Shown here one piece after another: positions 1 through 9,857 of a DNA stretch of 64,000 nucleotides. Each line of letters begins with the position of its first letter. The first letter of the stretch is position 1. Location: contig NZ_CP139559.1 of the NCBI RefSeq assembly GCF_034263275.1, positions 1,302,001 through 1,366,000 of the forward strand, given 5' to 3'. The DNA comes from Mucilaginibacter sp. cycad4 (GTDB taxonomy: Bacteria; Bacteroidota; Bacteroidia; Sphingobacteriales; Sphingobacteriaceae). The position numbers and the translations under genes were made by a program. Under the pieces are notes generated by a model. It saw only the letters and a list, made by a program, of their open reading frames with translations, was not told the origin of the DNA and did no database searches.

Positions 1-1
1 T

Positions 2-3000
2 ATGATCTGTTCAGGTTCAGTTGCTTCATTAACAGCAATATCTGCAATCAAAGGCACTTATCAGTGGTTTGATGCACCAACAGGTGGCAACCTTTTATCA
101 TCCCAGGCAAGCTATATAACTCCGGCATTAACGGCAAATACAACTTATTATGTGCAAACTACTCTTGACGGATGTACCAGTGCCAGGACAGCCGTACAGG
201 TTACGGTTATCCCCCCGGTAACGGCTCCCCGGGTGCCTGCTACCTTTGTTTGTTACAACGGATCGGCTGTGCTTACTGCGACGGGAACCGGTACGGGTTT
301 TACCTGGTATGATAGTGTCGCAGGAGGTACAATTTTATCGTCGGGCCCAACATATGTTACCCCCGGTTTAACTGCAGCAGCAACTTATTATGTTGAGAGT
401 ACATCAAATGGGTGTGTTAGTGCGCGTACTGCAGTTACTGTTAAGGTAAATCCGCAGCCATCGCCTCCAACTGCCCAAAATGTATCGGTATGCTCCGGTT
501 CATCAGCTAAGATTACAGCTAAGGGCAATGGGGAAATCCTTTGGTTTGCTACTTCTGATTCCGGAAGCCCTTTGTATACCGGGAACACATTTAACACACC
601 GGTTATGTCCGAAAAAACAACTTATTATATACAAAGCAGGGTTGGTGATTGCGTAAGCAATCGCGTGCCGGTAACGGTTTCAATCAATACTGCTGAAGAG
701 GCGCAATTTGTTTATACGTCGGGTACTTATAGTCCTCAAAACCCTAACCCCAAACCTGTAATCAATAATCCAGCGGGCGGTACTTTCAGTGCATCGCCGG
801 CAGGTTTGGTATTTGTTGATGTTCATACAGGTGAGATAAATGTTAAGGCAAGTACACCGGGTAAATATATCATTACCTTAACAGGGAATGGGCCATGTTC
901 GCCAACCTATAGCGCCGGGGTTGAAATTGCTTCCATATTCAATTCAAAGTTTTCCTACGGAGGGCCGTTTTGCCAGTATGGAACCAACCCTAAGCCAACG
1001 TTTTCGGCAAGTGCAAGTGCGGGTACTTTTTCGGCATCGCCTTCTGGTTTAACTTTTGTGAGTACGGCAACCGGCGAAATTAATTTGAGTAAAACAACCC
1101 CGGGAACATATGAAGTTACCAATACCATTTATAACCCCGATGGAACTGTGGGCAGTGCAGTCGGCTCGGAGGTAACAATAGTGCCCGGTGCAAAGGTAGA
1201 CGCAGGCCCTAATCAGACTATACAAACTGGCGAAGCCGCTCAGTTGGCAGGCAGCATAGGAGGTGTTAACGGCGGGAAATGGTCGGGCGGGTTAGGCAAG
1301 TTTGCTGAGGCTGCAGATCCGAATACTACATATACCCCGGCTGCCGGCGAAAAACAGGTAATACTTTCTTTAACCTCAAATGACCCGCCAGGCAATTGCG
1401 GACCCGGGAGTGACAGGGTTGTTATCAATATTGGTTCAGCTTTGCAGGCGCCAATAGTTTCCGGCACCGCTACATGCATGGGTAGTATAGCTACTGTATC
1501 GGCTACAGGCCCCGGCGGCATATACCGCTGGTATAGCGCGGCCGATAACGGTACGCTTTTATCAACCGGGCCTAATTTTATTACCCCGCCGCTCACTCAA
1601 ACAACAACATATTATGTAAATACAACAGCCAATGGTATTACAAGCAGCATGACTGCGGTTACGGTATCTGTTAGTGAGCCGCCACCTGCTCCTGTAGTTA
1701 AAAGTGCGCCAGCCTGCGAAGGCAGCCATACTACATTAACTGCCAGCGGTTCAAAGGGTACATATCAATGGTATGATGCTCCGGTCGATGGCACTTTGCT
1801 TTCAATTAATGATACCTATGTAACGCCGGGTTTGATAGCCAATACCAGCTATTATGTGCAGGCTGTTGTTGATGGGTGTGTAAGTACGCGCACTAAGGTT
1901 GATATAATGGTTAACCCTCTGCCGGTTATCACCAGTGGTTCTGCCGATAATATATGCAGCAGTGTAGCCCAAAATTATTCAATAACAGCCGATTTGCCTG
2001 GTACTACCTTTTTATGGTCACGCGCGGCCGTGCAGGGGATTACCAAAGCCGCCGTTTCAGCTCAAACATCTGCCCAAATAACCGAAACGTTGGTTAGCAC
2101 CAGAAGCGATCCTGTTGATGTTGCCTATTTAATAACACCCGTATCTGCTAAAGGTTGTTCAGGTATTCCATTCAGTTATGTGGTTACGGTTTATCCGTCG
2201 CCGCAGGTTACAAGTGTGCCAGCCGCTACGTTATGTAACAAGGCAACGGGTAATTATGCCGTCACTTTCAATGTTCCGGGCACTGGTTTCAGTTGGTCAA
2301 GGAGCGCGGTTCCGGGTGTCAGCAATCAGTCTGTATCAGGACAAATGGCCAGCATTATCCGCGAAGTATTATTTAATACTACTAATGCACCTGTTGATGT
2401 TACCTACGTATATAATTATAAAACCAGCAACTGTTCGGCGGTACCTTTCAAATGGGTAGTTACCGTAAATCCATCAGTTAATGTTACCAGTAAAGCATCA
2501 GATGCAGTCTGCAGCGGTGAGCCGCTTGGTTATGCCATAACTTCAAATGTCCCCTCGGCAACATTTACGTGGAGCAGGGCTGCTGTGGCCGGAATTAGTA
2601 ATGCCGCAGTGGTGAATAAAACAGGCAATAAGATTGACGAGGCGTTGATTAACAAAGGAGCATCAACAGTAAATGTAACCTATATTATTACACCAACCGC
2701 TTTTGGGTGCGATGGGGCGCCTTTTGCTTATGTGGTAAAAGTTAAACCCGAAATACCGCTGCCAGATATGAGAACAAACTCACCCGTGTGCGTAAACAAC
2801 ATTATTAAACTGAATGTGCCGGCTACGCCGAATGCTGTTTATACATGGACAGGTCCTAATGGTTTTAAATCATCGTTACAAAATCCCGAAATTAAAAATG
2901 TTACCGAGGATATGGCCGGGACTTATTCCCTGTACGTTACGGTTAATGGCTGCAGCAGTCCGGTAGCTACTAAAGAAGTTGCGGTAAACAAACTGCCAAC

Positions 3001-4036
3001 TTCTGACGCGGGTGAAAGTATACTGGCTTGTGTTACCGATCAGTATGTTCAGCTGGCCGGCAAGATAGGCGGAGGCACAAAGACTGGTGTATGGTCAAAG
3101 AAAGGTGCTAACCCTGGTCAGTTTTTACCATCTAATAATGAGCTAAATGCAAGATATGAGCCAACTGCTGAGGAAAAGGCCGCCGGGTCGGTGACGTTGG
3201 TATTGTCATCTACCAGTAAGGACAATTGTAGCATTGCCACTTCCGAAGTGACTATAACTTTTGGTAAAACATCTGGAACCAACGCCGGCACCGATCTGGA
3301 AGTTTGCGCAAAGCGTGACCCCATTAAGCTGGATGGAAATATTCTGATACCGGGCGGCGGCCAGTGGACAAGCTCCGGTACGGGTACACTGCTCTACGCA
3401 GAAAATGCCCAGGGAGCGGTATATATCCCTTCTGAAGAGGATGTGAAAAATCGCTCGGTAAGGCTTACGCTTACTGCAAACGCGCCGGGGCAATGTTATA
3501 CAGCCAGCGATGATATGCTGATTAAGTTTATACCGCCGCCAACCGTTAATGCGGGCGGGATAAGATATGTGTTGAAAAACCATACAATTACCTTAACACC
3601 AACTATAAGCGATGACAAGGTTCAGTATTTATGGTTGCCCGATGCAGGCTTAAGTAATAACAAAATTAAAGAGCCGGTGGTTACGGGCGATGCAGATATT
3701 GCCTACACACTTTATGTTACAGACGTCCGGGGTTGTGTTAACCAAAGCCAAACGATTATTAAAGTATCGCCTGATATTACTGTGCCAAACACGTTTACAC
3801 CCAACGGCGATGGATTTAATGATTATTGGGAGGTTAAAGGCTTAGTAGCTTATGAAAACTCAACGGTAGATGTATTCAATAGATATGGTGAACGGCTATA
3901 TCATTCGATGGGTTATGGTATGCCCTGGGATGGTAATTTTAACGGGCGGCAGTTACCGGCAGGTACCTATTTTTATATTGTCGATCTTAAGATGGGCAAG
4001 CCGCCATTGTCGGGTTCGGTAACTATCCTGAGATAA
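2..4036 (+). CDS. T9SS type B secreted Ig/PKD-repeat surface protein (5' truncated)
   Basis: This is the C-terminal 1344 residues of a large secreted protein; the true start lies before the window, because the first in-frame ATG falls inside an Ig-like repeat. Ig-like repeats of about 80 residues occupy roughly residues 1-230 and 480-640, each with a Cys near the start and a TTYYV-type strand. Three PKD-like repeats with FxWSRxAVxGI signatures follow (about 642-915), then further Ig-like units with conserved NAG/DAG starts. The last 87 residues (from about 1258, TVPNTFTPNGDGFNDYWEV) match the CHU_C/type B sorting domain that directs export by the type IX system and surface attachment. The substrate is unknown; adhesion or gliding is an inference from the family. 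Confidence 0.9.
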   Translation: MICSGSVASLTAISAIKGTYQWFDAPTGGNLLSSQASYITPALTANTTYYVQTTLDGCTSARTAVQVTVIPPVTAPRVPATFVCYNGSAVLTATGTGTGFTWYDSVAGGTILSSGPTYVTPGLTAAATYYVESTSNGCVSARTAVTVKVNPQPSPPTAQNVSVCSGSSAKITAKGNGEILWFATSDSGSPLYTGNTFNTPVMSEKTTYYIQSRVGDCVSNRVPVTVSINTAEEAQFVYTSGTYSPQNPNPKPVINNPAGGTFSASPAGLVFVDVHTGEINVKASTPGKYIITLTGNGPCSPTYSAGVEIASIFNSKFSYGGPFCQYGTNPKPTFSASASAGTFSASPSGLTFVSTATGEINLSKTTPGTYEVTNTIYNPDGTVGSAVGSEVTIVPGAKVDAGPNQTIQTGEAAQLAGSIGGVNGGKWSGGLGKFAEAADPNTTYTPAAGEKQVILSLTSNDPPGNCGPGSDRVVINIGSALQAPIVSGTATCMGSIATVSATGPGGIYRWYSAADNGTLLSTGPNFITPPLTQTTTYYVNTTANGITSSMTAVTVSVSEPPPAPVVKSAPACEGSHTTLTASGSKGTYQWYDAPVDGTLLSINDTYVTPGLIANTSYYVQAVVDGCVSTRTKVDIMVNPLPVITSGSADNICSSVAQNYSITADLPGTTFLWSRAAVQGITKAAVSAQTSAQITETLVSTRSDPVDVAYLITPVSAKGCSGIPFSYVVTVYPSPQVTSVPAATLCNKATGNYAVTFNVPGTGFSWSRSAVPGVSNQSVSGQMASIIREVLFNTTNAPVDVTYVYNYKTSNCSAVPFKWVVTVNPSVNVTSKASDAVCSGEPLGYAITSNVPSATFTWSRAAVAGISNAAVVNKTGNKIDEALINKGASTVNVTYIITPTAFGCDGAPFAYVVKVKPEIPLPDMRTNSPVCVNNIIKLNVPATPNAVYTWTGPNGFKSSLQNPEIKNVTEDMAGTYSLYVTVNGCSSPVATKEVAVNKLPTSDAGESILACVTDQYVQLAGKIGGGTKTGVWSKKGANPGQFLPSNNELNARYEPTAEEKAAGSVTLVLSSTSKDNCSIATSEVTITFGKTSGTNAGTDLEVCAKRDPIKLDGNILIPGGGQWTSSGTGTLLYAENAQGAVYIPSEEDVKNRSVRLTLTANAPGQCYTASDDMLIKFIPPPTVNAGGIRYVLKNHTITLTPTISDDKVQYLWLPDAGLSNNKIKEPVVTGDADIAYTLYVTDVRGCVNQSQTIIKVSPDITVPNTFTPNGDGFNDYWEVKGLVAYENSTVDVFNRYGERLYHSMGYGMPWDGNFNGRQLPAGTYFYIVDLKMGKPPLSGSVTILR

Positions 4037-4109
4037 ACCGGCCGGAAGAAAAATCAGAAAAGTTGCAACGTTTTTTTAGGAAAAGCGTCATATACCTAAA
4101 CACGCGATC

Positions 4110-4808
4110 ATGAAAAAACTAATCTTCTCACTTATGGCTTCGTTCCTAACGGTTTCGATAGCCTTTAATGCTTCCGCGCAAACTGTAACCCGCAATGTAT
4201 CCGGCTATAATGGTATTGCCTGTGGTGGCCCGTTTAACGTATTTATTAAAATTGATGGTACCGAAAGCCTAAAGCTTGATGTTGACGCCAATGTAGTTGA
4301 TGATATTAAAACCGAAGTGGAAAACGGCATATTAAAAGTTGAATTTAAAGATCACTGGAAAAATCATCGCAATATGCAGCGTGCCAACATCTACATCACT
4401 GCCAAAAGCCTTGGATATCTTGCTAACAGCGGTTCAGGAAATGCAACTGTTGACGGTACAATGACTGCCGAAAATACCAAAATTGCGTTAAGTGGTTCGG
4501 GGAATATTAAAACTGCTGTTAAATCAGGTACTTTGGACCTCAAGATCAGCGGATCGGGCTCAATTGATGTGAAGGGCAGTACCGGTATGGCCGATTGCCG
4601 TATTTCAGGCTCGGGGGAGATCAACGGTAAATCATTAAGGACTGAAACGGTTGAAGCTTCAATTGCAGGTTCAGGGAATATTAACCTGATTGCCAGTAAA
4701 ACAGTTTCAGCCCGTATTTCAGGATCGGGAAGTGTTGTATATTCAGGCACTGCTACAACAGGCGAAACCCGCTACGCAGGTTCGGGCAGGGTAAGCAAGA
4801 TTGATTAA
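4110..4808 (+). CDS. Exported DUF2807 (head GIN domain) protein
   Basis: A 232-residue protein with a Sec signal peptide (MKKLIFSLMASFLTVSIAFNASAQ) is followed by a repetitive beta-rich domain. SGSG motifs recur about every 18-20 residues (SGSGNATVDG, SGSGNIKT, SGSGSIDVKG, SGSGEINGK, AGSGNIN, SGSGSVVY), which is the signature of the DUF2807/GIN right-handed parallel beta-helix family. These proteins are abundant in Bacteroidota envelopes and have no established biochemical function. The gene stands alone, 73 bases after the T9SS cargo gene, and is followed by a good terminator. Confidence 0.9.
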   Translation: MKKLIFSLMASFLTVSIAFNASAQTVTRNVSGYNGIACGGPFNVFIKIDGTESLKLDVDANVVDDIKTEVENGILKVEFKDHWKNHRNMQRANIYITAKSLGYLANSGSGNATVDGTMTAENTKIALSGSGNIKTAVKSGTLDLKISGSGSIDVKGSTGMADCRISGSGEINGKSLRTETVEASIAGSGNINLIASKTVSARISGSGSVVYSGTATTGETRYAGSGRVSKID

Positions 4809-4834
4809 AAAACTGTTACGCTAAAATCTCAAAG

Positions 4835-4862
4835 AGACTGCTTCAGAGCGGTCTTTTTTTTG
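4835..4862 (+). terminator. Rho-independent terminator after DUF2807 gene
   Basis: The stem AGACTGC/GCGGTCT (4835-4841 with 4848-4854, one G-U pair) is followed by a run of T, 27 bases after the stop codon of the upstream gene. Confidence 0.75.
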
Positions 4863-4919
4863 TTATTAGTGTAGCGAATTAAAGGTATGTATCGTAAGGG
4901 TAATTAAAACCTTCACTTT

Positions 4920-5396
4920 ATGATTAAGCCTGTATTGATATTGGGAAAATTGGCCGCATGTCTCTTAATTGCAGCCTTGTTTTTTCTGAGCGCCTGCAAA
5001 AAGGACAAATCTCAGCAACCCGTCACCGCGAAAAACACATCCCTTTTTGGCCAATGGTATACTTCAATTAAAGATACCGAAAAAGGGCGTTATTTGATTT
5101 TTGCATCGGACAGCTCTTTTTTACTAACTGATGTAGAGTATAAAAATGGCAAGTCGACTGCTGTTATGTATACCGGGAAATTTCACACAAAAGAAAATAA
5201 CCTGGTAGTTGTTATTGCTAAAAAAACAGTAAGTAAGGATAGTGATGTCATAAGCACTGAGCCTTCTGACGCTAAGTTTTATGTGAATTCAACCTTCACT
5301 GTTGATGATCATAAATTGACCTTGAGTTTTGCGGATGCCACCGGAGCTACTGTGAATAACACTTTTATGATGCTGTTACCTGATAAAGTTATTTGA
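4920..5396 (+). CDS. Small lipoprotein of unknown function
   Basis: A 158-residue protein starts with a hydrophobic segment ending in the lipobox LSAC (Cys at about residue 26), followed by KKDK, so it should be lipidated and anchored in the envelope. The rest reads like a lipocalin-type small beta-barrel (LFGQWYTSIKD, then alternating strands GRYLIFASDSSFLLTDVEY, TAVMYTGKFHTKENNLVVVI), as in Bacteroidota 'lipocalin-like' or DUF proteins. I cannot name the family. It has its own downstream hairpin and no clear operon partner. Confidence 0.7.
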   Translation: MIKPVLILGKLAACLLIAALFFLSACKKDKSQQPVTAKNTSLFGQWYTSIKDTEKGRYLIFASDSSFLLTDVEYKNGKSTAVMYTGKFHTKENNLVVVIAKKTVSKDSDVISTEPSDAKFYVNSTFTVDDHKLTLSFADATGATVNNTFMMLLPDKVI

Positions 5397-5411
5397 TTTA
5401 GTTTGTTGTTA

Positions 5412-5440
5412 AGCACTTTTAACCGGAGTGCTTTTCTGTT
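5412..5440 (+). terminator. Terminator between convergent genes
   Basis: The inverted repeat AGCACT (5412-5417) with AGTGCT (5427-5432) is followed by TTTTCTGTTTT. It sits exactly between the stop of the forward lipoprotein gene and the stop of the reverse amine oxidase gene. Confidence 0.6.
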
Positions 5441-6937
5441 TTATGCTTTATCAATTTCGCCTGCTACCCGTTGCGCCGAGCGGATACATGACTCCATACC
5501 CCGGCTTAAATTATCGGCATAAGTGCCGGCGAAATAAATCCGCCCTTCGGGTTTCATGATCTGCGGCCAAAAACGATGCATCTGGCCTATAGGAAATGGT
5601 TCCATTTCGCAAGCCGGGGCAAATGCATCGCGTGTCCAGTCTTTGGTTAAGGCTTGCTCAATAGTGTCATGTTTGCCGGGGTAAACCTGTCTGAAAGCAT
5701 CAAGCACCTGCTGCGGAGTAAGCCCGCCAGGGCCATAAGCTTTCAGGATCACTCTGTCACTGCCCACTTCGTTTGTTTCTTCCCATATTGATGATATAAA
5801 TGGATGCTCAAAGTCCATGTTGATGCTTTTAAAGCCATCGTCGAGCCAAAATCGACTGCTTGCTTCAAATACGTAAAACGGGTGCGACGAATAGGTTGTG
5901 CGGTTAACTACATATTGTTTTTCGGGCGATAGGGGCGGCGACAGGAGGATGGTTTTAAAGATTGGCAGTGTAATACAGTTTACCAGGAAGTCGGCACTCA
6001 TTCCCTGTTCTGCTTTACCATAAGGTTTGTATTTTACCGTTACACCGGTAGCTGCATGGCTAATGCCCGTGATCCGGTGGTTTAGCTTTATTCTTTTTCC
6101 CAGGCGTTTGGCAAAGGCAATAGGCAACTGTTCGTTGCCGCCTTTTAAATGATAAGTATCCCCCTCAGAAAGCGGAATACCGCGCGATTCCATAACATAT
6201 GCCCTCCAGAGGTGATAAAGTGCCGAAGTACGCTGCCCGCCCAGGTAGGCAAGAGCCGCTGTAGATGCGCCTTCTTTTTTATACAATTCGCTAACGGGAA
6301 TCTTATCAAACTCATCATATCCAACACCAAAAGGCTGGTATGGATCAGTGAATTTGCCGCTGTATTTTTTTAGGTAGAAGGAGCTTAGGGCATAAAACGG
6401 ATTTTCGGTAAGGAATTTAATTTCCCGCTCATTAAAGCCCATTTTAGTTAGTACTGCAGGGTCTTTCATCATTTCGTCAGTATAAAATTTACCGCCAATC
6501 ATGCGCAATCCATTGCGGTTAGGTGCCGCGTCTGATCCTTCGGCATGAGGATAAGGTAGGGAGGTCAGCTTAAATTCATCTGCATATTCAAAAAACTTTT
6601 CGTAACCGGGTTTGGTAATATGATCGGCCCCGTAATCGGCATATAAACCATCCGATAAACCATCTCTGCCCGTAAAAACATGACCGCCATACCGGCCATC
6701 GGCCTCAAGCACTGTTACATCATGGCCTGCTTTCATTAATTCATATGCGCAGCAAAGCCCTGTAATGCCCGCTCCGGCAACGATTACCTTTTTGCCGGAG
6801 GATGGTTGGGTATTATCAGCAGTTATAATTTGGGGAGACCCAGCTTGTTGAGCGCTTAATAATTTAGGGGCGAGAACAGTACCGGCGCCTGCCAGTAACG
6901 TGTGTTTAATGAATGATCGTCTTTTAATATCTTTCAT
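5441..6937 (-). CDS. Tat-exported FAD-dependent amine oxidase family protein
   Basis: This 498-residue flavoprotein begins with a twin-arginine signal (RRSFIK at residues 6-11, then a hydrophobic stretch), so it is exported folded with its cofactor. The FAD-binding Rossmann motif GAGITG is at residues 55-60, with the ribose-binding acid in VLEAD (78-80) and the GG of RYGGHVF. The C-terminus carries the second FAD motif of the flavin monoamine oxidase family (YFAGTYADNLSRGMESCIRSAQRVAGEI). The substrate could be an amine, an amino acid or a carotenoid-like compound, and the sequence does not decide. It is transcribed alone. Confidence 0.85.
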   Translation of the reverse strand: MKDIKRRSFIKHTLLAGAGTVLAPKLLSAQQAGSPQIITADNTQPSSGKKVIVAGAGITGLCCAYELMKAGHDVTVLEADGRYGGHVFTGRDGLSDGLYADYGADHITKPGYEKFFEYADEFKLTSLPYPHAEGSDAAPNRNGLRMIGGKFYTDEMMKDPAVLTKMGFNEREIKFLTENPFYALSSFYLKKYSGKFTDPYQPFGVGYDEFDKIPVSELYKKEGASTAALAYLGGQRTSALYHLWRAYVMESRGIPLSEGDTYHLKGGNEQLPIAFAKRLGKRIKLNHRITGISHAATGVTVKYKPYGKAEQGMSADFLVNCITLPIFKTILLSPPLSPEKQYVVNRTTYSSHPFYVFEASSRFWLDDGFKSINMDFEHPFISSIWEETNEVGSDRVILKAYGPGGLTPQQVLDAFRQVYPGKHDTIEQALTKDWTRDAFAPACEMEPFPIGQMHRFWPQIMKPEGRIYFAGTYADNLSRGMESCIRSAQRVAGEIDKA

Positions 6938-7130
6938 TGCTGAGGAAGGATTTGATGCGGAATAGCTTTCAATAAATGTAATATTATTTCACTGTACCTG
7001 TAAGCCTTAAATAAATTTTGAATGCCAGTTTAACCAGGTGTAGAAGCATTGTAGCGAAAACAAAAAAGCCCACCCATATAAAACAGGCAGGCCCGAACAG
7101 TTAATATAATACATACCGGCAGATATCAAT

Positions 7131-7637
7131 TTACATTGCCGGGGTAAACCCTTTGCGCTGGCTCTTTAGTTTAATTGCCTGGTATATTATAATTACAATA
7201 AATAATATCAGCATGATCAAAAGCCCCATTTTTACTACAGGAGAGTCAGGCCCTTCGGCCAATGGTTGTTCAACCGGAAGCCTGGTGAGTGTTTCAACTA
7301 CGGCAGGTACTAATGAAAAAAATAAGGTAGCTGTCATGCCCAAGGTTTGTACATAATTTGCCTTGCTGCCAAAAATGCGCAGGGAGGGAGCATAGTAAAC
7401 AACAGGCAGTAATATTAAAATAAGAAACGAAAGATTATGGGCACTGCTCAGGTGCCCGGTTTTCATAACCAGGAATGATGATAAACAGGCCAGCACGGTG
7501 AAAATACCATAAAGCCGGCCGTTTTTTGTTTTGGGGGCAATTTTCCCGTCCTGAAACAAGGCGATAAAACCAATGGCAACTCCCACAAGGCTTATCGCCG
7601 TATGAATAACTCCTAATGTTGATAAATGATTTGGCAT
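7131..7637 (-). CDS. Five-helix membrane protein of unknown function
   Basis: A 168-residue protein with about five predicted membrane segments (around residues 10-28, 42-58, 68-88, 97-117 and 135-155) and a basic C-terminal tail (KLKSQRKGFTPAM). The short loop TGHLSSAHNLSF between helices 2 and 3 resembles haem or metal ligand loops in DUF2231/DUF2306-type membrane proteins, but I cannot place it in a named family with confidence. It is a single gene with no clear operon partner. Confidence 0.65.
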   Translation of the reverse strand: MPNHLSTLGVIHTAISLVGVAIGFIALFQDGKIAPKTKNGRLYGIFTVLACLSSFLVMKTGHLSSAHNLSFLILILLPVVYYAPSLRIFGSKANYVQTLGMTATLFFSLVPAVVETLTRLPVEQPLAEGPDSPVVKMGLLIMLILFIVIIIYQAIKLKSQRKGFTPAM

Positions 7638-7878
7638 AACAGTGATTTTTAAAGGTTAACGATATTTTTTAAAGTGATTTGCTTTCGAATAACGGGGCTT
7701 AACCAATACGTATGCCTGTTTTTTATATTATTGATAATGAGTGGTTTGTGTTTTGTCTTGACTCTTGGATGACGAAATGTCGTAACGAATTGCCATTACT
7801 AACGGAATACAGCAATTGTCAGTTACTTGATAATAAAACAAACTTATAATCAGCGTTAAGGTTAATCAGAATAGTTGC

Positions 7879-8301
7879 ATGCTAAATCTGAAACAAATGT
7901 TGAGCATTTATTATAAGATCTGGGTTGATGCCATTACGCAGGAAAGGGCAAAGAAGGGAGAGGATGGTAAGCATTGGAAGGCATTTACAATTATCCCCAT
8001 GTCCTTGATTCAGGGTGTTAACCTGCTGACGTTATTGTTTATTCTTCGTTTTTTTACTGATATTCCTATCCTTTTTACAATTGATCTAACCAGGGATAAA
8101 GCCATAAACGGCTTCATAGCCGGTTTGCTTGTTTTTTTTATTCCCTTTGTGCTATTGAATTACCTGCTTATATTTTACAACAATCGTTATAATAAGTTAA
8201 TGAACCTTTATCCCAGCCGCAACAGTAAACTTTATCGTAATTACGTTTTAATAAGTTTGGGTATCATAGTGGTCCCTTTTGTGTTTAAGCTGTTTTTTTA
8301 A
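7879..8301 (+). CDS. Small two- to three-helix membrane protein, unknown
   Basis: A 140-residue protein has a soluble N-terminus with an amphipathic segment (YYKIWVDAITQERAKKGEDGKHW) and three hydrophobic stretches (about 40-62, 78-100 and 122-140), ending in FKLFF. The start is the ATG at 7879. No family is recognised. It is convergent with the response regulator gene, whose stop is 26 bases away. Confidence 0.6.
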   Translation: MLNLKQMLSIYYKIWVDAITQERAKKGEDGKHWKAFTIIPMSLIQGVNLLTLLFILRFFTDIPILFTIDLTRDKAINGFIAGLLVFFIPFVLLNYLLIFYNNRYNKLMNLYPSRNSKLYRNYVLISLGIIVVPFVFKLFF

Positions 8302-8326
8302 CAATGGATTGTATCAGCAAAATTCC

Positions 8327-8992
8327 TTAAACTGTTATGATTTGGTTTTTGATGGCAAAAAGTACCATGCCCGTTCTTGATTTAAGCCCAAACTTTTGAA
8401 ACAGCGATTCGCGATAATTATCAATAGTATGCGGGCTCAGGTTCATTTCGTCGGCAATTTGCCTGTAGGTAAGCTCAGAGCAGCTTAGTTTCAGAAATGT
8501 AAGTTCATTGGAGGTAAGCTCTTTGGATTTATCGACGGGGGTATTTTTATTTTGCATGGTATAAAGCAATTTGCCGCTTACCAGTTCATTTAGATAATAG
8601 CCGTGCTTTTGGATAGTTTGCATCGCATAAACTACGTCTCTTATCTTCGATTCCTTAAGCATATAGCCAACAGCTCCATTCTTAAGCATGTTTATAATCG
8701 GTTTGTCTTCGTCAGACATACTCAATGCCAGCACTTTTACCGTTGGATGATTTTCCCGTAGCCAGGCCGTAGCTTTGTACCCATCCATTACCGGCATGGT
8801 TATATCCATCAGTACAATATCAGGTAAGGGAGATTTTTTGAGCTTGCTGATCATATCCTCTCCATTTTCGGCGTCGAAAAGGATGTTAATCTCTTTAAAA
8901 TCGCCCAGCAAACTGATCATTCCTTGTCTGAATAAGGTATGATTATCAATTATAGCAATTTGTACAGGCCCGGCAAATGTTGAAGTGTGCAT
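8327..8992 (-). CDS. NarL/FixJ-type response regulator (orphan)
   Basis: This 221-residue regulator has a receiver domain (residues about 10-125) with phospho-acceptor Asp63 in VLMDITMPVMDG and the conserved Lys in YMLKES. A LuxR-type helix-turn-helix follows (about 155-215: LTSNELTFLKLSCSELTYRQ then IADEMNLSPHTIDNYRESLFQKFGLKSRTG). The acidic pocket reads IDNH instead of the usual DDH, so the second acid is Asn. No histidine kinase gene is next to it, so its partner must be encoded elsewhere. Its DNA target is unknown. Confidence 0.9.
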   Translation of the reverse strand: MHTSTFAGPVQIAIIDNHTLFRQGMISLLGDFKEINILFDAENGEDMISKLKKSPLPDIVLMDITMPVMDGYKATAWLRENHPTVKVLALSMSDEDKPIINMLKNGAVGYMLKESKIRDVVYAMQTIQKHGYYLNELVSGKLLYTMQNKNTPVDKSKELTSNELTFLKLSCSELTYRQIADEMNLSPHTIDNYRESLFQKFGLKSRTGMVLFAIKNQIITV

Positions 8993-9091
8993 TAATATTA
9001 GGTGTATATGTTAACTGATGTTAATCATATTGCCAAAGTAAAAAAAATAATGAACTTATATTTCATTTTACCATGCGGTTTAAAACAAAAT

Positions 9092-9118
9092 AGGGTGAAA
9101 CCACCCTTTTAAATTTTT
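9092..9118 (+). terminator. Orphan terminator-like hairpin
   Basis: AGGGTG (9092-9097), loop AAAC, CACCCT (9102-9107) is followed by TTTTAAATTTTT. No forward gene lies upstream, so it would end either read-through or a short unannotated transcript. Confidence 0.4.
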
Positions 9119-9260
9119 AATTGTTAAGCGAGATTCGGGTTGTTGAAGAAATATATCCTGTTTTAATTTTTACCCCTGATAAAATTACAGTTCAAACCAT
9201 ATTAACCTGAATTTAGGGAAGCCCTAAACCTTTTTACTTAATTATTTAATATTGATGTTT

Positions 9261-9297
9261 AGCCCATTATAAAAGCCATTCGCTTTCATAATGGGTT
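9261..9297. terminator. Possible terminator of the DUF1348 gene
   Basis: The inverted repeat CCCATTAT/ATAATGGG lies within 10 bases of the stop codon of the reverse gene at 9306. There is no good T-run in the reverse direction, so the call is weak. Confidence 0.35.
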
Positions 9298-9305
9298 ATT
9301 TCGTT

Positions 9306-9716
9306 TTACAGCCGCCTGTCTTCTTCTTTGATGGGCAGGTCATTGATGCTGGCATAGCGCTTTTGCATCAGTCCGTTTTCGTCAAACTCCCAGTTCTCGT
9401 TACCATAAGCACGAAACCATTGGCCTTCGGCATTATGATATTCATATTCGAAGCGTACGGCAATACGGTTATCTGTAAAGGCCCACAGCTCTTTTTTTAA
9501 TTTATAATCGAGTTCTTTTTGCCATTTACGGGTTAAAAATTCAACTACCTGCTCGCGCCCGTTCACAAATTCCGAGCGGTTACGCCATTCGGTATTGATG
9601 GTATAAGCTAAAGAAACCCTTGCCGGGTCCTGGCTGTTCCAGGCGTCTTCGGCTAATTGCACTTTTTGGGTGGCCGTTTCAAAATTAAATGGGGGGAGTG
9701 GCAGCTTTTGTTCCAT
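9306..9716 (-). CDS. NTF2-like DUF1348 family protein
   Basis: A 136-residue cytoplasmic protein matches the DUF1348 branch of the NTF2/SnoaL-like fold over its whole length: an N-terminal helix ([20 protein letters not shown]), a [20 protein letters not shown] segment, strands [22 protein letters not shown], and the near-invariant [21 protein letters not shown] end. Members are common stand-alone proteins without a proven reaction. No signal peptide is seen. Confidence 0.85.
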   Translation of the reverse strand: MEQKLPLPPFNFETATQKVQLAEDAWNSQDPARVSLAYTINTEWRNRSEFVNGREQVVEFLTRKWQKELDYKLKKELWAFTDNRIAVRFEYEYHNAEGQWFRAYGNENWEFDENGLMQKRYASINDLPIKEEDRRL

Positions 9717-9857
9717 GATGGTAATAATCTAATTTGATATATCAAAGTTAAGACGATGCAGGTTCATTTAATGGTACTATTCAACGTTCCCTTGGTATTA
9801 TGTTTTCTTTTTTTAAATTTAGATAGGCCATATTAACCAATTTATTGCCTGTTAATC

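Larger units (their letters stand above)
8993..9305. other. Gene-free interval with two hairpins
   Basis: This AT-rich interval upstream of the response regulator holds a 6-bp stem hairpin followed by T-rich sequence on the + strand (9092-9118) and a second inverted repeat, CCCATTAT/ATAATGGG (9263-9270 with 9289-9296), next to the 3' end of the DUF1348 gene. I see no open reading frame worth calling. Confidence 0.5.

Noticed and set aside
1240..1596. 118-codon reverse frame inside the Ig/PKD repeat gene
   Set aside because: It is antisense to repetitive coding sequence and lacks any domain or start signal.
7153..7356. Forward open frame opposite the five-helix membrane protein
   Set aside because: It is a shadow of the reverse gene with no ribosome site and no recognisable family.
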